From Hyphomonas sp. (GTDB taxonomy: Bacteria; Pseudomonadota; Alphaproteobacteria; Caulobacterales; Hyphomonadaceae), in contig JANSXJ010000065.1 in assembly GCA_024743015.1 (NCBI GenBank), forward strand, positions 1-13,995: a stretch of DNA of 13,995 nt, read 5' to 3'. Shown here in pieces: positions 1 through 7,769 of the stretch. Under the pieces are notes generated by a model that saw nothing but the letters and a program-made list of their open reading frames with translations, did no database searches and was not told the origin of the DNA. The translations under genes were made by a program, and so were the position numbers. Each line of letters starts with the position of its first letter. The stretch's first letter is position 1.

Positions 1-55
1 AACACACTCAGTTGATCATTGCCGACAAGCATCATCTAGAGTGGACGTATTTGCT

Positions 56-1321
56 ATGAAACCCATCACTGCGCGCGTTGCGGCGCTGAGCGCTGCGAGT
101 GCTATTGTCTTGTCTGTGTCATCTCAGGCCCAGGACTATTCAACGGCCTTCGACCGAGACCCGGTCCTGACTGCCGATAAGCGCCCGAATCCGGAAACAG
201 ACCCTGTTCCCCTGCCTGTGGGGATATTCGTGGTTCAGCCTAATGTTGATTTCGGCGTTGGTTGGTCATCGAATATCTTTGCCGGGGCAACGAATGAAGA
301 GGCGGCGACATTCTTTCAGTTTAAACCGACCTTCGACGTCAGTTCGGACTGGGCGCGTCACGCGATGGGCGGGTTGCTGCAATTTGATCATGTCGAGAAT
401 TCAGATTTCTCGTCGGAGAGTTTCACCGATGTGAAACTGGGCTTGAACGGTCGGCTTGATCTGACCGGAACCCTTTCCGTCTCCGGCAGACTGTTCAGCG
501 AGGATATCACCGAAGACCGCACCGCTTTGGCGAGCGTTGCTGGCGCCTTGGAGCCGAATGAGTTTAGTCGAAGCGGAGGCGGAATAGACCTGCAGCATGA
601 AGGACAGCGGTGGTTGTTCGGCGCGCAAGTGGATCTGACCGCGTTTGACTATGACGATGTCGAAGTCCCGTTGAGCCTTATCCAGGATCAGGATTTCCGC
701 GATCATGATGAAATCGATGGAAGGATCAGAGTGGCCTATGCGGTCGATCCAAACTGGGTTGCATATACTGAAGCGCAACGCATCGAAGCAGACTTTGATC
801 TGCCAGGCATCTTCAACGCGTTCAATCGCGATTATGAAGGCAATACGGTCAGCGTCGGTTCCGATTTCCGATTGGGCGACTCCGTTAGCGGCGATATCGG
901 GGTCGGCTTCATGAGTTACACATTCACGGACCCGACTTACGCAGACATCGAAGATGTTTCCGTCTCTGGAAATGTGCAATGGGCCCTGGCCGAGCGCACG
1001 ACAATTGAAACCGAGTTCTCGCGAGGATTCTTCGATCCCGGCATTCTGTTGGATATTGCCGCGATCGAAACCGGGCTGAACGTTCAGCTGGCTCATGGGG
1101 TCAGCCCCAATGTATTCCTGACAGGCGGTGCCGGGTTCAACAATTATGAGTTCGAGAACATCGACCGTAGCGATGACCGGATCGATGTGAACCTTGGCGC
1201 GAATTGGCGTCTCAACAAGAACATCTGGTTGGAAAGCAATTTCGAACTGCGAGACAGCTCGTCGCCCGTCCAGGAATTCACGGAAAACCGGGTGTTGTTC
1301 CGAATGCGCGTATTCCCTTAG
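56..1321 (+). CDS. Exported outer-membrane beta-barrel protein (BBP2-type putative porin)
   Basis: The predicted 421-residue protein begins with a signal peptide: MKP, a hydrophobic Ala/Leu/Val core and a likely signal peptidase I cleavage after SSQA (about residue 25). After a short Pro-rich linker, the rest alternates polar and hydrophobic residues, with many Asp/Asn/Gly turns, and ends in aromatic strands (VLFRMRVFP). This is the pattern of an outer-membrane beta-barrel. The start of the barrel ([15 protein letters not shown]) resembles the putative beta-barrel porin 2 (BBP2) family, often linked to exopolysaccharide export or of unknown cargo. I chose the ATG at 56 because it places the signal peptide at the N terminus; an in-frame GTG at 41 would add five residues. 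The upstream region is cut by the window edge. The stop overlaps the stop of mnmA by 4 bp. The barrel class is fairly secure; the substrate is unknown. Confidence 0.75.
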   Translation: MKPITARVAALSAASAIVLSVSSQAQDYSTAFDRDPVLTADKRPNPETDPVPLPVGIFVVQPNVDFGVGWSSNIFAGATNEEAATFFQFKPTFDVSSDWARHAMGGLLQFDHVENSDFSSESFTDVKLGLNGRLDLTGTLSVSGRLFSEDITEDRTALASVAGALEPNEFSRSGGGIDLQHEGQRWLFGAQVDLTAFDYDDVEVPLSLIQDQDFRDHDEIDGRIRVAYAVDPNWVAYTEAQRIEADFDLPGIFNAFNRDYEGNTVSVGSDFRLGDSVSGDIGVGFMSYTFTDPTYADIEDVSVSGNVQWALAERTTIETEFSRGFFDPGILLDIAAIETGLNVQLAHGVSPNVFLTGGAGFNNYEFENIDRSDDRIDVNLGANWRLNKNIWLESNFELRDSSSPVQEFTENRVLFRMRVFP

Positions 1322-2520
1322 GCGCGCAGACGCTCGTCGGCGGCGATCGTGGAAGCGATAAAGCCGCCGCCGAGTATCCTTGTGGAGCCGCCCGCATCAT
1401 AGAGCACGCTCGCCTGACCGCGGGCAACACCTTCTTCGGGTTGCTCGAACCAGACAGCTGGCGCGCCATGGAAATAGCCGAGGTGAGCCGGCGCAGGTTC
1501 GCGGGTTGAGCGCACACGAACCAGCATCGGGTCGCCGCGCTCACACGCCGCTTCGAGCGTGCCATCGCCTAACCAGTTCAGCTCTTCCATGGTGAGACCA
1601 GCAGTGAGAAGGGCGTCGCGCGGGCCGACGATGACTTGCCGGGCGGCCGCATCGATTTTGACCACGAAGAGGGGGTCACCGGTCGCCACGCCGAGGCCGC
1701 GTCGCTGACCGATCGTGTAGTGGATGACACCGCTATGTTCTCCGAGCACGCGACCGTCCAGGTGAACGATCTCGCCGCCACGACCGGAACCCGGGCGCAG
1801 CTTCTCCACGACGTTCGCGTACGAGCCCTCCGGCACGAAGCAAATGTCCTGACTATCGGGCTTGGCAGCGACGGGCAGATTGAAATGATCGGCAAGGGCG
1901 CGCACGTCTGTCTTTGGCAGATCGCCGAGCGGGAAGCGAACATAGTCCAACTGTTCTTTCGTCGTGGCGAAGAGAAAATAGGATTGATCTCTGCTGGCAT
2001 CGGCAGCGCGATGGAGCTCAGGCGCGTGCGCACCGTCCACGCGGCGAATGTAATGTCCCGTCGCGAGACAATCGGCGCCAAGATCCTTGGCCGTCCGCAA
2101 CAGGTCTGAGAACTTTACCGTCTGGTTGCAGCGAATGCACGGGATCGGCGTCGCGCCGGACAGATACGTGTCCGCGAAATCTTCCATTACCTGCTCTTTA
2201 AAGCGGCTCTCATAATCCAGCACATAATGCGGGATCCCGATCTGATCAGAAACATTGCGCGCATCGTGAATGTCCTGACCGGCACAACAGGCCCCTTTCT
2301 TTTCGATGGCTGCGCCATGATCATAGAGTTGCAGTGTAATCCCAATTACATCAAAGCCGCGTGCAGCAAGCAGGGCCGCAACGACAGATGAGTCGACGCC
2401 GCCAGACATCGCGGCAACAACACGCGTTTGAGAAGGAGGCTTCGCAAAGCCGAGGGAATTGAGTGCACCATCAATAGGTGCCGGTTCCGGCGCGGTCAGC
2501 GCCTTTAGATCGATCGTCAT
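1318..2520 (-). CDS. mnmA: tRNA-specific 2-thiouridylase MnmA
   Basis: The 400-residue product activates U34 in the wobble position of Lys, Glu and Gln tRNAs with ATP and inserts sulfur to give 2-thiouridine, acting in the cytoplasm with a sulfur relay. The visible signature is complete: the PP-loop SGGVDSS at residues 39-45, the catalytic Cys128 in the PCIRCN motif, the second catalytic Cys227 in DSQDICF, and the [10 protein letters not shown] segment near 269-278 before the C-terminal beta-barrel domain. The short extension before the PP-loop (LNSLGF.KPP) is usual in alphaproteobacteria. I chose the ATG at 2520 because GGAG lies 6 bases upstream; a TTG at 2532 is the alternative. A TATATA sequence at 2569-2574 could be a -10 box for this strand, but no good -35 accompanies it. 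The gene converges on the beta-barrel gene with a 4-bp overlap at the stops. Confidence 0.96.
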   Translation of the reverse strand: MTIDLKALTAPEPAPIDGALNSLGFAKPPSQTRVVAAMSGGVDSSVVAALLAARGFDVIGITLQLYDHGAAIEKKGACCAGQDIHDARNVSDQIGIPHYVLDYESRFKEQVMEDFADTYLSGATPIPCIRCNQTVKFSDLLRTAKDLGADCLATGHYIRRVDGAHAPELHRAADASRDQSYFLFATTKEQLDYVRFPLGDLPKTDVRALADHFNLPVAAKPDSQDICFVPEGSYANVVEKLRPGSGRGGEIVHLDGRVLGEHSGVIHYTIGQRRGLGVATGDPLFVVKIDAAARQVIVGPRDALLTAGLTMEELNWLGDGTLEAACERGDPMLVRVRSTREPAPAHLGYFHGAPAVWFEQPEEGVARGQASVLYDAGGSTRILGGGFIASTIAADERLRA

Positions 2521-2724
2521 GTTCGTCTCCAAACGGGTTCAAGGCCCGAAGCAGATGGGATTTGTGGCTATATAGGCCTGCAAAACCGCCGCGACCAGAC
2601 ATGTTCTGCGGCGCTAACGCGGTCAGACCTCAGCGCCATGCAGATCTGGATCAGCGTTTCCGAAAAATGATTGCGGCGCAGTCTTTTCTAGTCGAAGTAG
2701 GTCTATATTGCGGATGGGGCGGCT

Positions 2725-4113
2725 ATGGAACCGGAGAATACTGACAGTCAACTTGTGAAATACCGCAGACGGATGCGCGGTATCGCAACCTTCTTCATGA
2801 TCATTTTTGCGATAGGCGGACTGGGCGTCCTGGTTCTGATCGCGACGCAATCAGGGCCCTATACAGACGCTGATTTGTTCGGTCGGGTTCTGATGATGAT
2901 CGGCGGAATTTTTGGGGCCTTCGCGGCATGGCATGGCTCCAGAATGGGTGCGATTTCAGTCGTGTTGTTGCAATTAATTTCGCCAGTCATGGGATTGATG
3001 GGGGCCGCTGAACTCAGCGCCGCTGATTGGGTTCGGTCGAGCGTCTATATCGTCCTCGCGGTCGTCATGACGATCAGCGCAATGCGTTACGTGTCTGAAA
3101 GCGCCTATCGGAACAAGGACATTCAGGGGAATGCGGTTTTTCGCTGGATCGGAAAAGCCGTGAATGGCGCCGTGTTGGCGGTATTCGGATTTGGTTTGGC
3201 GGTGATCGCCAATGACACCACGGTTCAGGTTCTCAAGGGGAGTGAGATTTCCCAGTCGCACCTGGATTGGTTGGTGGAAAAGCAATTCCTGCTTCCGGAC
3301 GAGAAGCCGCTCTATTTCTATATCGATGGTGTTTTCTCTATTGAAGAGGGTGGGTCGCTGTTGACCGACCAATTCGTCGGGACCTGGTGGAAAGAAGACG
3401 GCGAAGTCACGTCGTACTGGACCAGACTCGGGGAGATTTGTGAGGTCGAAAAACGAAACGAAGGCAGTTGGATTGAGGATGCCATTTATCGGGTGCACAG
3501 CCCGGGTCCCGATCAGTGGTTAGAGCTTTGGCTTTCAATCGAGGAAGATCAGCACGAGCATTTCGTGTCCCGAATGAAGTCGATCAACAATAGAAAGATG
3601 ACGCCGGAGGTTCAAAAATTCTGTAACGAAAACCGTCCACTGGATTGGGTTGAGATTGCAGCGATGAATGGCATTTCCGCGGACATTGTCGGTCCGGATG
3701 AGGTGAGCGATGCGCAACGCGAATGGCTCACTTCAAAGAATTATCTGGTGGAGGATGAAACCCTCCTGAAATTCTATTCGTACGGCGTGTACTCGATCGA
3801 AGAGGGCGGGGCTTTGCTTACAGATAAGTACTTTGGTGGCTGGCACACGGAAAACGGAACGCTTGGTGGCTGGTGGGGCGAGTTGGGGGCGCTTTGTACG
3901 ATTACGCGTATAGAATCATCCGTCGGATCGACTCGAGTACTTTACGATGTCGTTGCCTCCGATGAAGGCGGTATCGAATTATCATTGCCCAAATCTGGGG
4001 ATGCTGTGGATGAGCTGATCGAACAGACCTTGGCGCTGAATGAGGCCGCCGCGACCGAAGCGCATCGAACGGCATGCGCTGCTATTGAGGCTGGAGCTGA
4101 TGCCGTTGACTAA
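2725..4113 (+). CDS. Unrecognised five-helix membrane protein with a duplicated C-terminal domain
   Basis: I do not recognise a family for this 462-residue protein. After a basic N terminus (KYRRRMR) there are about five hydrophobic helices, near residues 19-41, 51-70, 74-95, 103-121 and 145-163. By the positive-inside rule the basic loop at 122-144 is cytoplasmic, which would put everything after helix five in the periplasm. That C-terminal part holds two copies of one domain, about 174-300 and 326-451. They align without gaps over their first 69 residues with 31 identities by hand count, including the shared core SIEEGG.LLTD. The only four cysteines (239, 300, 391, 451) sit at matching places, two per copy. 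The core is faintly reminiscent of bacterial PH-like domains, but that is a guess. The ATG at 2725 follows a G-rich stretch that could serve as a ribosome binding site. The stop overlaps that of the dioxygenase gene by 4 bp. The gene is real by length and internal duplication; its function is unknown. Confidence 0.8.
   Translation: MEPENTDSQLVKYRRRMRGIATFFMIIFAIGGLGVLVLIATQSGPYTDADLFGRVLMMIGGIFGAFAAWHGSRMGAISVVLLQLISPVMGLMGAAELSAADWVRSSVYIVLAVVMTISAMRYVSESAYRNKDIQGNAVFRWIGKAVNGAVLAVFGFGLAVIANDTTVQVLKGSEISQSHLDWLVEKQFLLPDEKPLYFYIDGVFSIEEGGSLLTDQFVGTWWKEDGEVTSYWTRLGEICEVEKRNEGSWIEDAIYRVHSPGPDQWLELWLSIEEDQHEHFVSRMKSINNRKMTPEVQKFCNENRPLDWVEIAAMNGISADIVGPDEVSDAQREWLTSKNYLVEDETLLKFYSYGVYSIEEGGALLTDKYFGGWHTENGTLGGWWGELGALCTITRIESSVGSTRVLYDVVASDEGGIELSLPKSGDAVDELIEQTLALNEAAATEAHRTACAAIEAGADAVD
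3244..3624 (+). repeat. Protein-level repeat, copy 1 (residues 174-300 of the unrecognised membrane protein)
   Basis: First copy of the duplicated domain. It opens with EISQSHLDWL, contains FYIDGVFSIEEGGSLLTD, a W-rich segment and Cys239, and ends near Cys300. It matches copy 2 at about 45% identity over its first 69 residues by hand alignment without gaps. The second half is diverged and aligned mainly by the final cysteine. The DNA copies are no longer close repeats, so the duplication is old. Confidence 0.75.
3700..4077 (+). repeat. Protein-level repeat, copy 2 (residues 326-451 of the unrecognised membrane protein)
   Basis: Second copy of the duplicated domain. It opens with EVSDAQREWL, contains FYSYGVYSIEEGGALLTD, a GGW-rich segment and Cys391, and ends near Cys451. 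The start-to-start offset from copy 1 is 152 residues, so a linker of about 25 residues (301-325) separates the copies. The spacing between the two cysteines is 61 residues in copy 1 and 60 in copy 2. Confidence 0.75.
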
Positions 4114-4958
4114 GCCGTAAAGTATGGCCGGTCGCCGGCGATGGTGACGCGCTCCATGATCCGGATATTCGGGAAATAATCGCTGGCAGCATAGTGCTGA
4201 CAGGCGCGATTGTCCCAGAATGCGAGAGAACCCGGGGCCCATCGGAAGCGGCACTGATACTCAGGCAGCCAGGCGCGGTGATAGAGGTACTTCAATAATT
4301 CATCGCTCTCTTGCCGGTCCATACCGACAATGTGATCAGTGAACGCTACATTGACATAAAGTCCGCGTTCACCGGTCTCAGGATGAGTGCGCACCACAGG
4401 ATGCTCTTGCGGCGGAAACTTTTCATGCAGTGTAGAGGCGTCTTTCTTCAGACGTCGTGAGAACACGCGGGCGATATCGTGGACAGCCGTCATTTCACAC
4501 AGACGCTGTTTCAAATCTGGATCGAGGTCTTCGTAAGCGCGGATCATATTGGAAAACAGCGTATCCCCACCGAGTTCTGGGAGTTCGATGGCGCGCAGTA
4601 TGGAACCGAGCGAAGGTTCCGCCCGCCAGGTAACATCGGAATGCCAGTTGTTTTCCTGGCCGCGGGAATTTGGGCCGTGCGCAATTCTCAAGACTTCCGG
4701 GTCCGGTTGGTCTTTTGGAGTCGCTGGATGAATTTCCAAATCGCCAAACGCGCGGGCGAATGCGATGTGCTGTTCGCGTGTCAGATCATGCTGATCGCGG
4801 AAGAACACGACCTGGTATTTCAGCAGCGCAGCGCGGACTTCTTCGACCAATGTATCGTCAAACTGAGTGAGATCTGCGCCGATGAGTTCCGCACCGATTG
4901 CTGGTGATAGTAGCCTTGGCTCAAACCGGGTGAACTCGGTGTTTGCGTCGTAGGCCAT
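4110..4958 (-). CDS. TauD/TfdA-family Fe(II)/2-oxoglutarate-dependent dioxygenase
   Basis: This 282-residue cytoplasmic enzyme is predicted to couple decarboxylation of 2-oxoglutarate to hydroxylation of a small substrate. The iron-binding facial triad is visible as His106-x-Asp108 in NNWHSDV and His255 in RACQHYA. Arg266, in the C-terminal FPNIRIMER segment, is the expected 2-oxoglutarate carboxylate ligand. Length and layout match TauD closely. The pocket positions I remember as binding taurine in E. coli TauD do not look conserved: IHPAT here against IHPVY, and an E-N-N-W-H stretch before the triad. I therefore do not call it taurine dioxygenase. No sulfonate transporter genes lie beside it. 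The start at 4958 has a strong GGAGGA site about 4 bases upstream. It lies 57 bp downstream of pncC on the same strand and may be co-transcribed. The family is secure; the substrate is unknown. Confidence 0.88.
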   Translation of the reverse strand: MAYDANTEFTRFEPRLLSPAIGAELIGADLTQFDDTLVEEVRAALLKYQVVFFRDQHDLTREQHIAFARAFGDLEIHPATPKDQPDPEVLRIAHGPNSRGQENNWHSDVTWRAEPSLGSILRAIELPELGGDTLFSNMIRAYEDLDPDLKQRLCEMTAVHDIARVFSRRLKKDASTLHEKFPPQEHPVVRTHPETGERGLYVNVAFTDHIVGMDRQESDELLKYLYHRAWLPEYQCRFRWAPGSLAFWDNRACQHYAASDYFPNIRIMERVTIAGDRPYFTA

Positions 4959-5015
4959 GTTTCCTCCGTTTTCTTTGAAACTAGCATAGACGGAGCAGAG
5001 CCCCTAGAGGCCTTG

Positions 5016-5504
5016 CTAAATCTGCGCTCGGATCATGTTGAGGGCAGCCTCAATTGTCGCCATGCGGACTTCGTAACGCCCAATATCGCCGAGCATTAGC
5101 ATTTCATGCATCATGGCTTTGTTCTCTCGGGCGCAAGCCAGGTGAACCGTTCCGACCGGTTTCATGGGTGTCCCCCCGCCCGGGCCTGCAATACCGGTCA
5201 CGGCAATCGCGAGATTGGCGCGGCTTTCCGCCATCGCACCTTCCGCCATCAGGCGGGCCACCGGCTCAGAAACCGCGCCATAGTCTGCCAGGACATCTCC
5301 GGCGACGCCGAGCATCTCGGCTTTTGCAGAATTCGAATAGGTCACAAATCCGCGTTCAAGCACCTTGGATGAGCCTGCGAACTCGGTGAACAGACCCGCG
5401 ATCAGGCCGCCAGTACAGCTTTCGGCTGTGGCGATTTTGACCCGCCGTTCCATGGCTTCATCCATAACGAGGAGCGCGAGATTGCGGATGCGGTCAGGAA
5501 ACAT
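5016..5504 (-). CDS. pncC: Nicotinamide-nucleotide amidohydrolase PncC (CinA C-terminal domain protein)
   Basis: The 162-residue protein matches the stand-alone CinA C-terminal domain. It deamidates nicotinamide mononucleotide to nicotinic acid mononucleotide, recycling pyridine nucleotides in the cytoplasm. The conserved blocks are all present: AESCTGG at residues 27-33 with the catalytic serine, TYSN..K at 55-61, YGAVSE at 75-80, and AVTGIAGPGGGTPMKPVGTV at 101-120. The N-terminal molybdopterin-binding-like half of full CinA is absent, as is normal for this form. The ATG at 5504 is 9 bp after the ispDF stop, so the two are very likely one transcript. The ribosome binding site is weak (GAGT). 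In alphaproteobacteria a CinA-type gene is commonly found next to ispDF, so the context is conventional. Confidence 0.92.
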   Translation of the reverse strand: MFPDRIRNLALLVMDEAMERRVKIATAESCTGGLIAGLFTEFAGSSKVLERGFVTYSNSAKAEMLGVAGDVLADYGAVSEPVARLMAEGAMAESRANLAIAVTGIAGPGGGTPMKPVGTVHLACARENKAMMHEMLMLGDIGRYEVRMATIEAALNMIRAQI

Positions 5505-5513
5505 TTTCGGACT

Positions 5514-6659
5514 CTATTTGAGACTAGGGGAGGGAGATAGTACGGCGCTGGCCTGGGCCGCGATGCCTTCACCACGACCGGTGAAGCCGAGGCCTTCCGT
5601 CGTTGTCGCTTTAACGCTGACGGCGTCCAGTGGCAGACCTGTAACTCGAGCGGTTTCGGTCCGCATCGCCTCTCGGTGAGGCTTTACTTTTGGGGATTCA
5701 CAAATCACGGTCAGGTCGCAACTTGACAGCGACCAGCCCGCAGCTGCTGCTTCCTCAACCGCGTGCTTCAGAAAGACTTCAGAGGCCGCGCCTTTCCACT
5801 TCGCGTCGCTCGGCGGGAAGTGATCGCCAATATCGCCAAGTGCGGCGGCGCCCAAAATGGCGTCCGTCAATGCGTGCCAGGCAACATCAGCGTCGGAATG
5901 GCCGGCAAGTTTCTGGTCGTGCGGGATGCGCACGCCGCATAGCACGACTGCGTCGCCAGGCTCAAAAGCGTGGACGTCATAACCAGTACCAAAACGGGGC
6001 GCGGATTCAGGAGACATAAGCAAGACTTCTAATCGTTTCAGGTCGTCTGGATAGGTTATCTTCGCGAGACGTTCTGAGCCTTCCACGAGCGCCACTCTTC
6101 CATCGCGCGCCTCAATCGCTGCTAAATCATCTACAAGATCTTCCGATTGCGAGAGTGCCTCGCAAATGTCGGCAAATTTGAAGATTTGCGGGGTTTGTAC
6201 GCGATACAGCTTTTCGCGACCGACCGTGGTCAGACCGTCTCCAGACTCGCGTTTTAGCGCATCCGGGACCGGCAAGGCCGGCGCGGCGGCATCTGCGCGC
6301 TCCATGGCTTCGATCAGGCGCGTAATCGTGATCTGGTCAAGGCCGGGGCGCGCGGCATCGTGTATGAGGACCAGATCCTGCGCCGACAGGGCGCACGCCT
6401 GCAGGCCAGCTTTAACCGATGCTGTGCGCGTTGAACCGCCAGAAACCACGGTGATGGAGGGATCTACGCGCGTGGCATAGGCCTCGCGCTCACCCTCTGG
6501 CACGACAAGAACGATCTGCTCTATACGTTGATGCTGGCGAAACGCGCGGATCGACCATTCGAATACGGGTCTCCCGGCAAGGCTCTGGACCTGCTTCGGC
6601 AAGTCTCCACCGGCTCTTTCGCCGCGACCGGCGGCAACGATGACAGCTGCGATAGGCAT
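5514..6659 (-). CDS. ispDF: Bifunctional IspD/IspF enzyme of the MEP isoprenoid pathway
   Basis: The 381-residue fusion carries two non-consecutive steps of the methylerythritol phosphate pathway. The N-terminal half is IspD (MEP cytidylyltransferase): AAGRGER at residues 9-15, Lys22, IHDAARP at 99-105 and TPQ at 157-159. The C-terminal half is IspF (MEcPP synthase), starting near 222: GTGYDVHAF with metal ligands Asp228 and His230, HSDADV..HALTD with His262, then DIGDHFP and the closing [15 protein letters not shown]. The fusion is characteristic of alphaproteobacteria and some other groups. I chose the ATG at 6659 because IspD begins at [11 protein letters not shown]; an in-frame ATG at 6701 would add 14 unsupported residues. 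Neither start has a clear Shine-Dalgarno. It is divergent from dusB and leads a likely ispDF-pncC operon. Confidence 0.96.
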   Translation of the reverse strand: MPIAAVIVAAGRGERAGGDLPKQVQSLAGRPVFEWSIRAFRQHQRIEQIVLVVPEGEREAYATRVDPSITVVSGGSTRTASVKAGLQACALSAQDLVLIHDAARPGLDQITITRLIEAMERADAAAPALPVPDALKRESGDGLTTVGREKLYRVQTPQIFKFADICEALSQSEDLVDDLAAIEARDGRVALVEGSERLAKITYPDDLKRLEVLLMSPESAPRFGTGYDVHAFEPGDAVVLCGVRIPHDQKLAGHSDADVAWHALTDAILGAAALGDIGDHFPPSDAKWKGAASEVFLKHAVEEAAAAGWSLSSCDLTVICESPKVKPHREAMRTETARVTGLPLDAVSVKATTTEGLGFTGRGEGIAAQASAVLSPSPSLK

Positions 6660-6770
6660 GTGGGCTGAATAACGCGTTGCGGTAAAAAAGCCACATGCCA
6701 TGCATGAACGAATGCCAGAACCTCAGTGCTACACTTTTGTGCACCGCAAAAATATGATTTGAGAAACTTT

Positions 6771-7769
6771 ATGATGAGAATGCCTTCTTTTCAGGCAGAG
6801 CGGGTTTGGCTTGCTCCTATGTCAGGATCAACTGATGCCGCATTCAGGCGCCAGGCGGTTCGCTATGGCGCCCCTGCTGTCGTGTCTGAAATGGTAGCGG
6901 GCGAGGCGTTGGCGGAAGCGCGCCCGGATGTGGTGCGTAAGACCTGCCGCCATGAAGGGCGCGGGCTCTGGGTTGTGCAACTCGCCGGACGACGTCCGGA
7001 AGACATGAGACGCGGCGCGGAGCTCCTCGTAGATGCCGGTGTCGACGTGATCGACATCAATATGGGGTGCCCATCGCGACAAGTGACCGGTGGGAATTCG
7101 GGATCGGCGCTCATGCGAGAGCCGGATCTCGCCCTAAAGATCATCGAGGCGACGGTGGCTGGCGCCGGTCAGATCCCCGTGACGCTGAAGACCCGGCTCG
7201 GTTGGGACCACGACCTGCTAAATGCACCGGAGCTGTCACGCGCGGCGGTGGATAGCGGCGTCCAGATGCTTGCCATTCATGGCCGGACACGTTGCCAGTT
7301 TTATAAAGGGCAGGCCGATTGGGCGGCGATTGCAGACACCGTGAATGCCGTCAATGTCCCAGTGATCGCAAATGGTGATATCAGCTCTTTGAGCGCTGCA
7401 GAGGCGGCGCTGGACGCTTCAGGCGCGTATGGTGTGATGGTCGGCCGGGCAGCCATGGGGCAGCCTTGGTTACTTGGTGCACTCGCGGCCCAATTGGACG
7501 GGCGCACCTTCACGTGGCCTAGCCTGCAACAACAGGCAGAAGGCCTCTGCGAGCAGATTGAAGATAGCCTTAGCCTGTACGGCCCATCGCTTGGCAAACG
7601 GATCGTCAGAAAGCACGTTGCAGCGCATATCGATCATGTCGATCTACCGCTCGAGGATGGCGCGCGAAGATCATTGCGCGCGCAATTGTGCCGGATCGAT
7701 GATCCGAGCGAACTCATCAGACAGATACGCGCGCTCTATTCCAGCGCAGAAACAAAGGTCGCAGCATGA
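6771..7769 (+). CDS. dusB: tRNA-dihydrouridine synthase DusB (NifR3)
   Basis: The 332-residue flavoenzyme reduces uridines in the tRNA D-loop to dihydrouridine using FMN and NADPH. Visible motifs are APMSGSTD..FR at residues 15-26, the catalytic Cys100 in INMGCPSRQV, TLKTRLGW at 138-145, HGRTR at 170-174, NGDI at 201-204 and GRAAMGQPW at 225-233. The older name nifR3 comes from its position at the head of the ntrBC operon in alphaproteobacteria, which is the position seen here. I chose the first ATG of an ATGATGAGAATG cluster because TGAGA lies about 7 bases upstream; starts at 6774, 6780 or a GTG at 6726 are possible. Its stop overlaps the ntrB start by 4 bp (ATGA), indicating translational coupling. 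Confidence 0.95.
   Translation: MMRMPSFQAERVWLAPMSGSTDAAFRRQAVRYGAPAVVSEMVAGEALAEARPDVVRKTCRHEGRGLWVVQLAGRRPEDMRRGAELLVDAGVDVIDINMGCPSRQVTGGNSGSALMREPDLALKIIEATVAGAGQIPVTLKTRLGWDHDLLNAPELSRAAVDSGVQMLAIHGRTRCQFYKGQADWAAIADTVNAVNVPVIANGDISSLSAAEAALDASGAYGVMVGRAAMGQPWLLGALAAQLDGRTFTWPSLQQQAEGLCEQIEDSLSLYGPSLGKRIVRKHVAAHIDHVDLPLEDGARRSLRAQLCRIDDPSELIRQIRALYSSAETKVAA

Noticed and set aside
401..1096. Long open frame on the minus strand inside the beta-barrel gene (231 codons)
   Set aside because: It is antisense to a protein with a clear signal peptide and barrel pattern. Its own translation has no recognisable domain and reads like a mirror of the real codons.
2587..2613. Inverted repeat CGCCGC-N15-GCGGCG with an internal ACATGT in the mnmA/membrane-gene spacer
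   Set aside because: The inner palindrome and outer arms are not centred on the same point, and 6-bp GC-only arms are common by chance at this base composition.
2704..2709. TATATT as a -10 box for the gene at 2725
   Set aside because: No -35-like hexamer lies at 16-19 bp upstream, and the implied leader would be only about 9 bases and would cut into the presumed ribosome binding site.
4110..4958. Naming the dioxygenase tauD
   Set aside because: The fold and iron ligands fit, but the expected taurine-contact residues and transporter context do not, so only the family is called.
5000..5011. Imperfect palindrome GCCCCTAGAGGC just after the pncC stop, as a terminator
   Set aside because: There is almost no loop and no T-run on the minus strand. 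It is too short to form a stable terminator hairpin.
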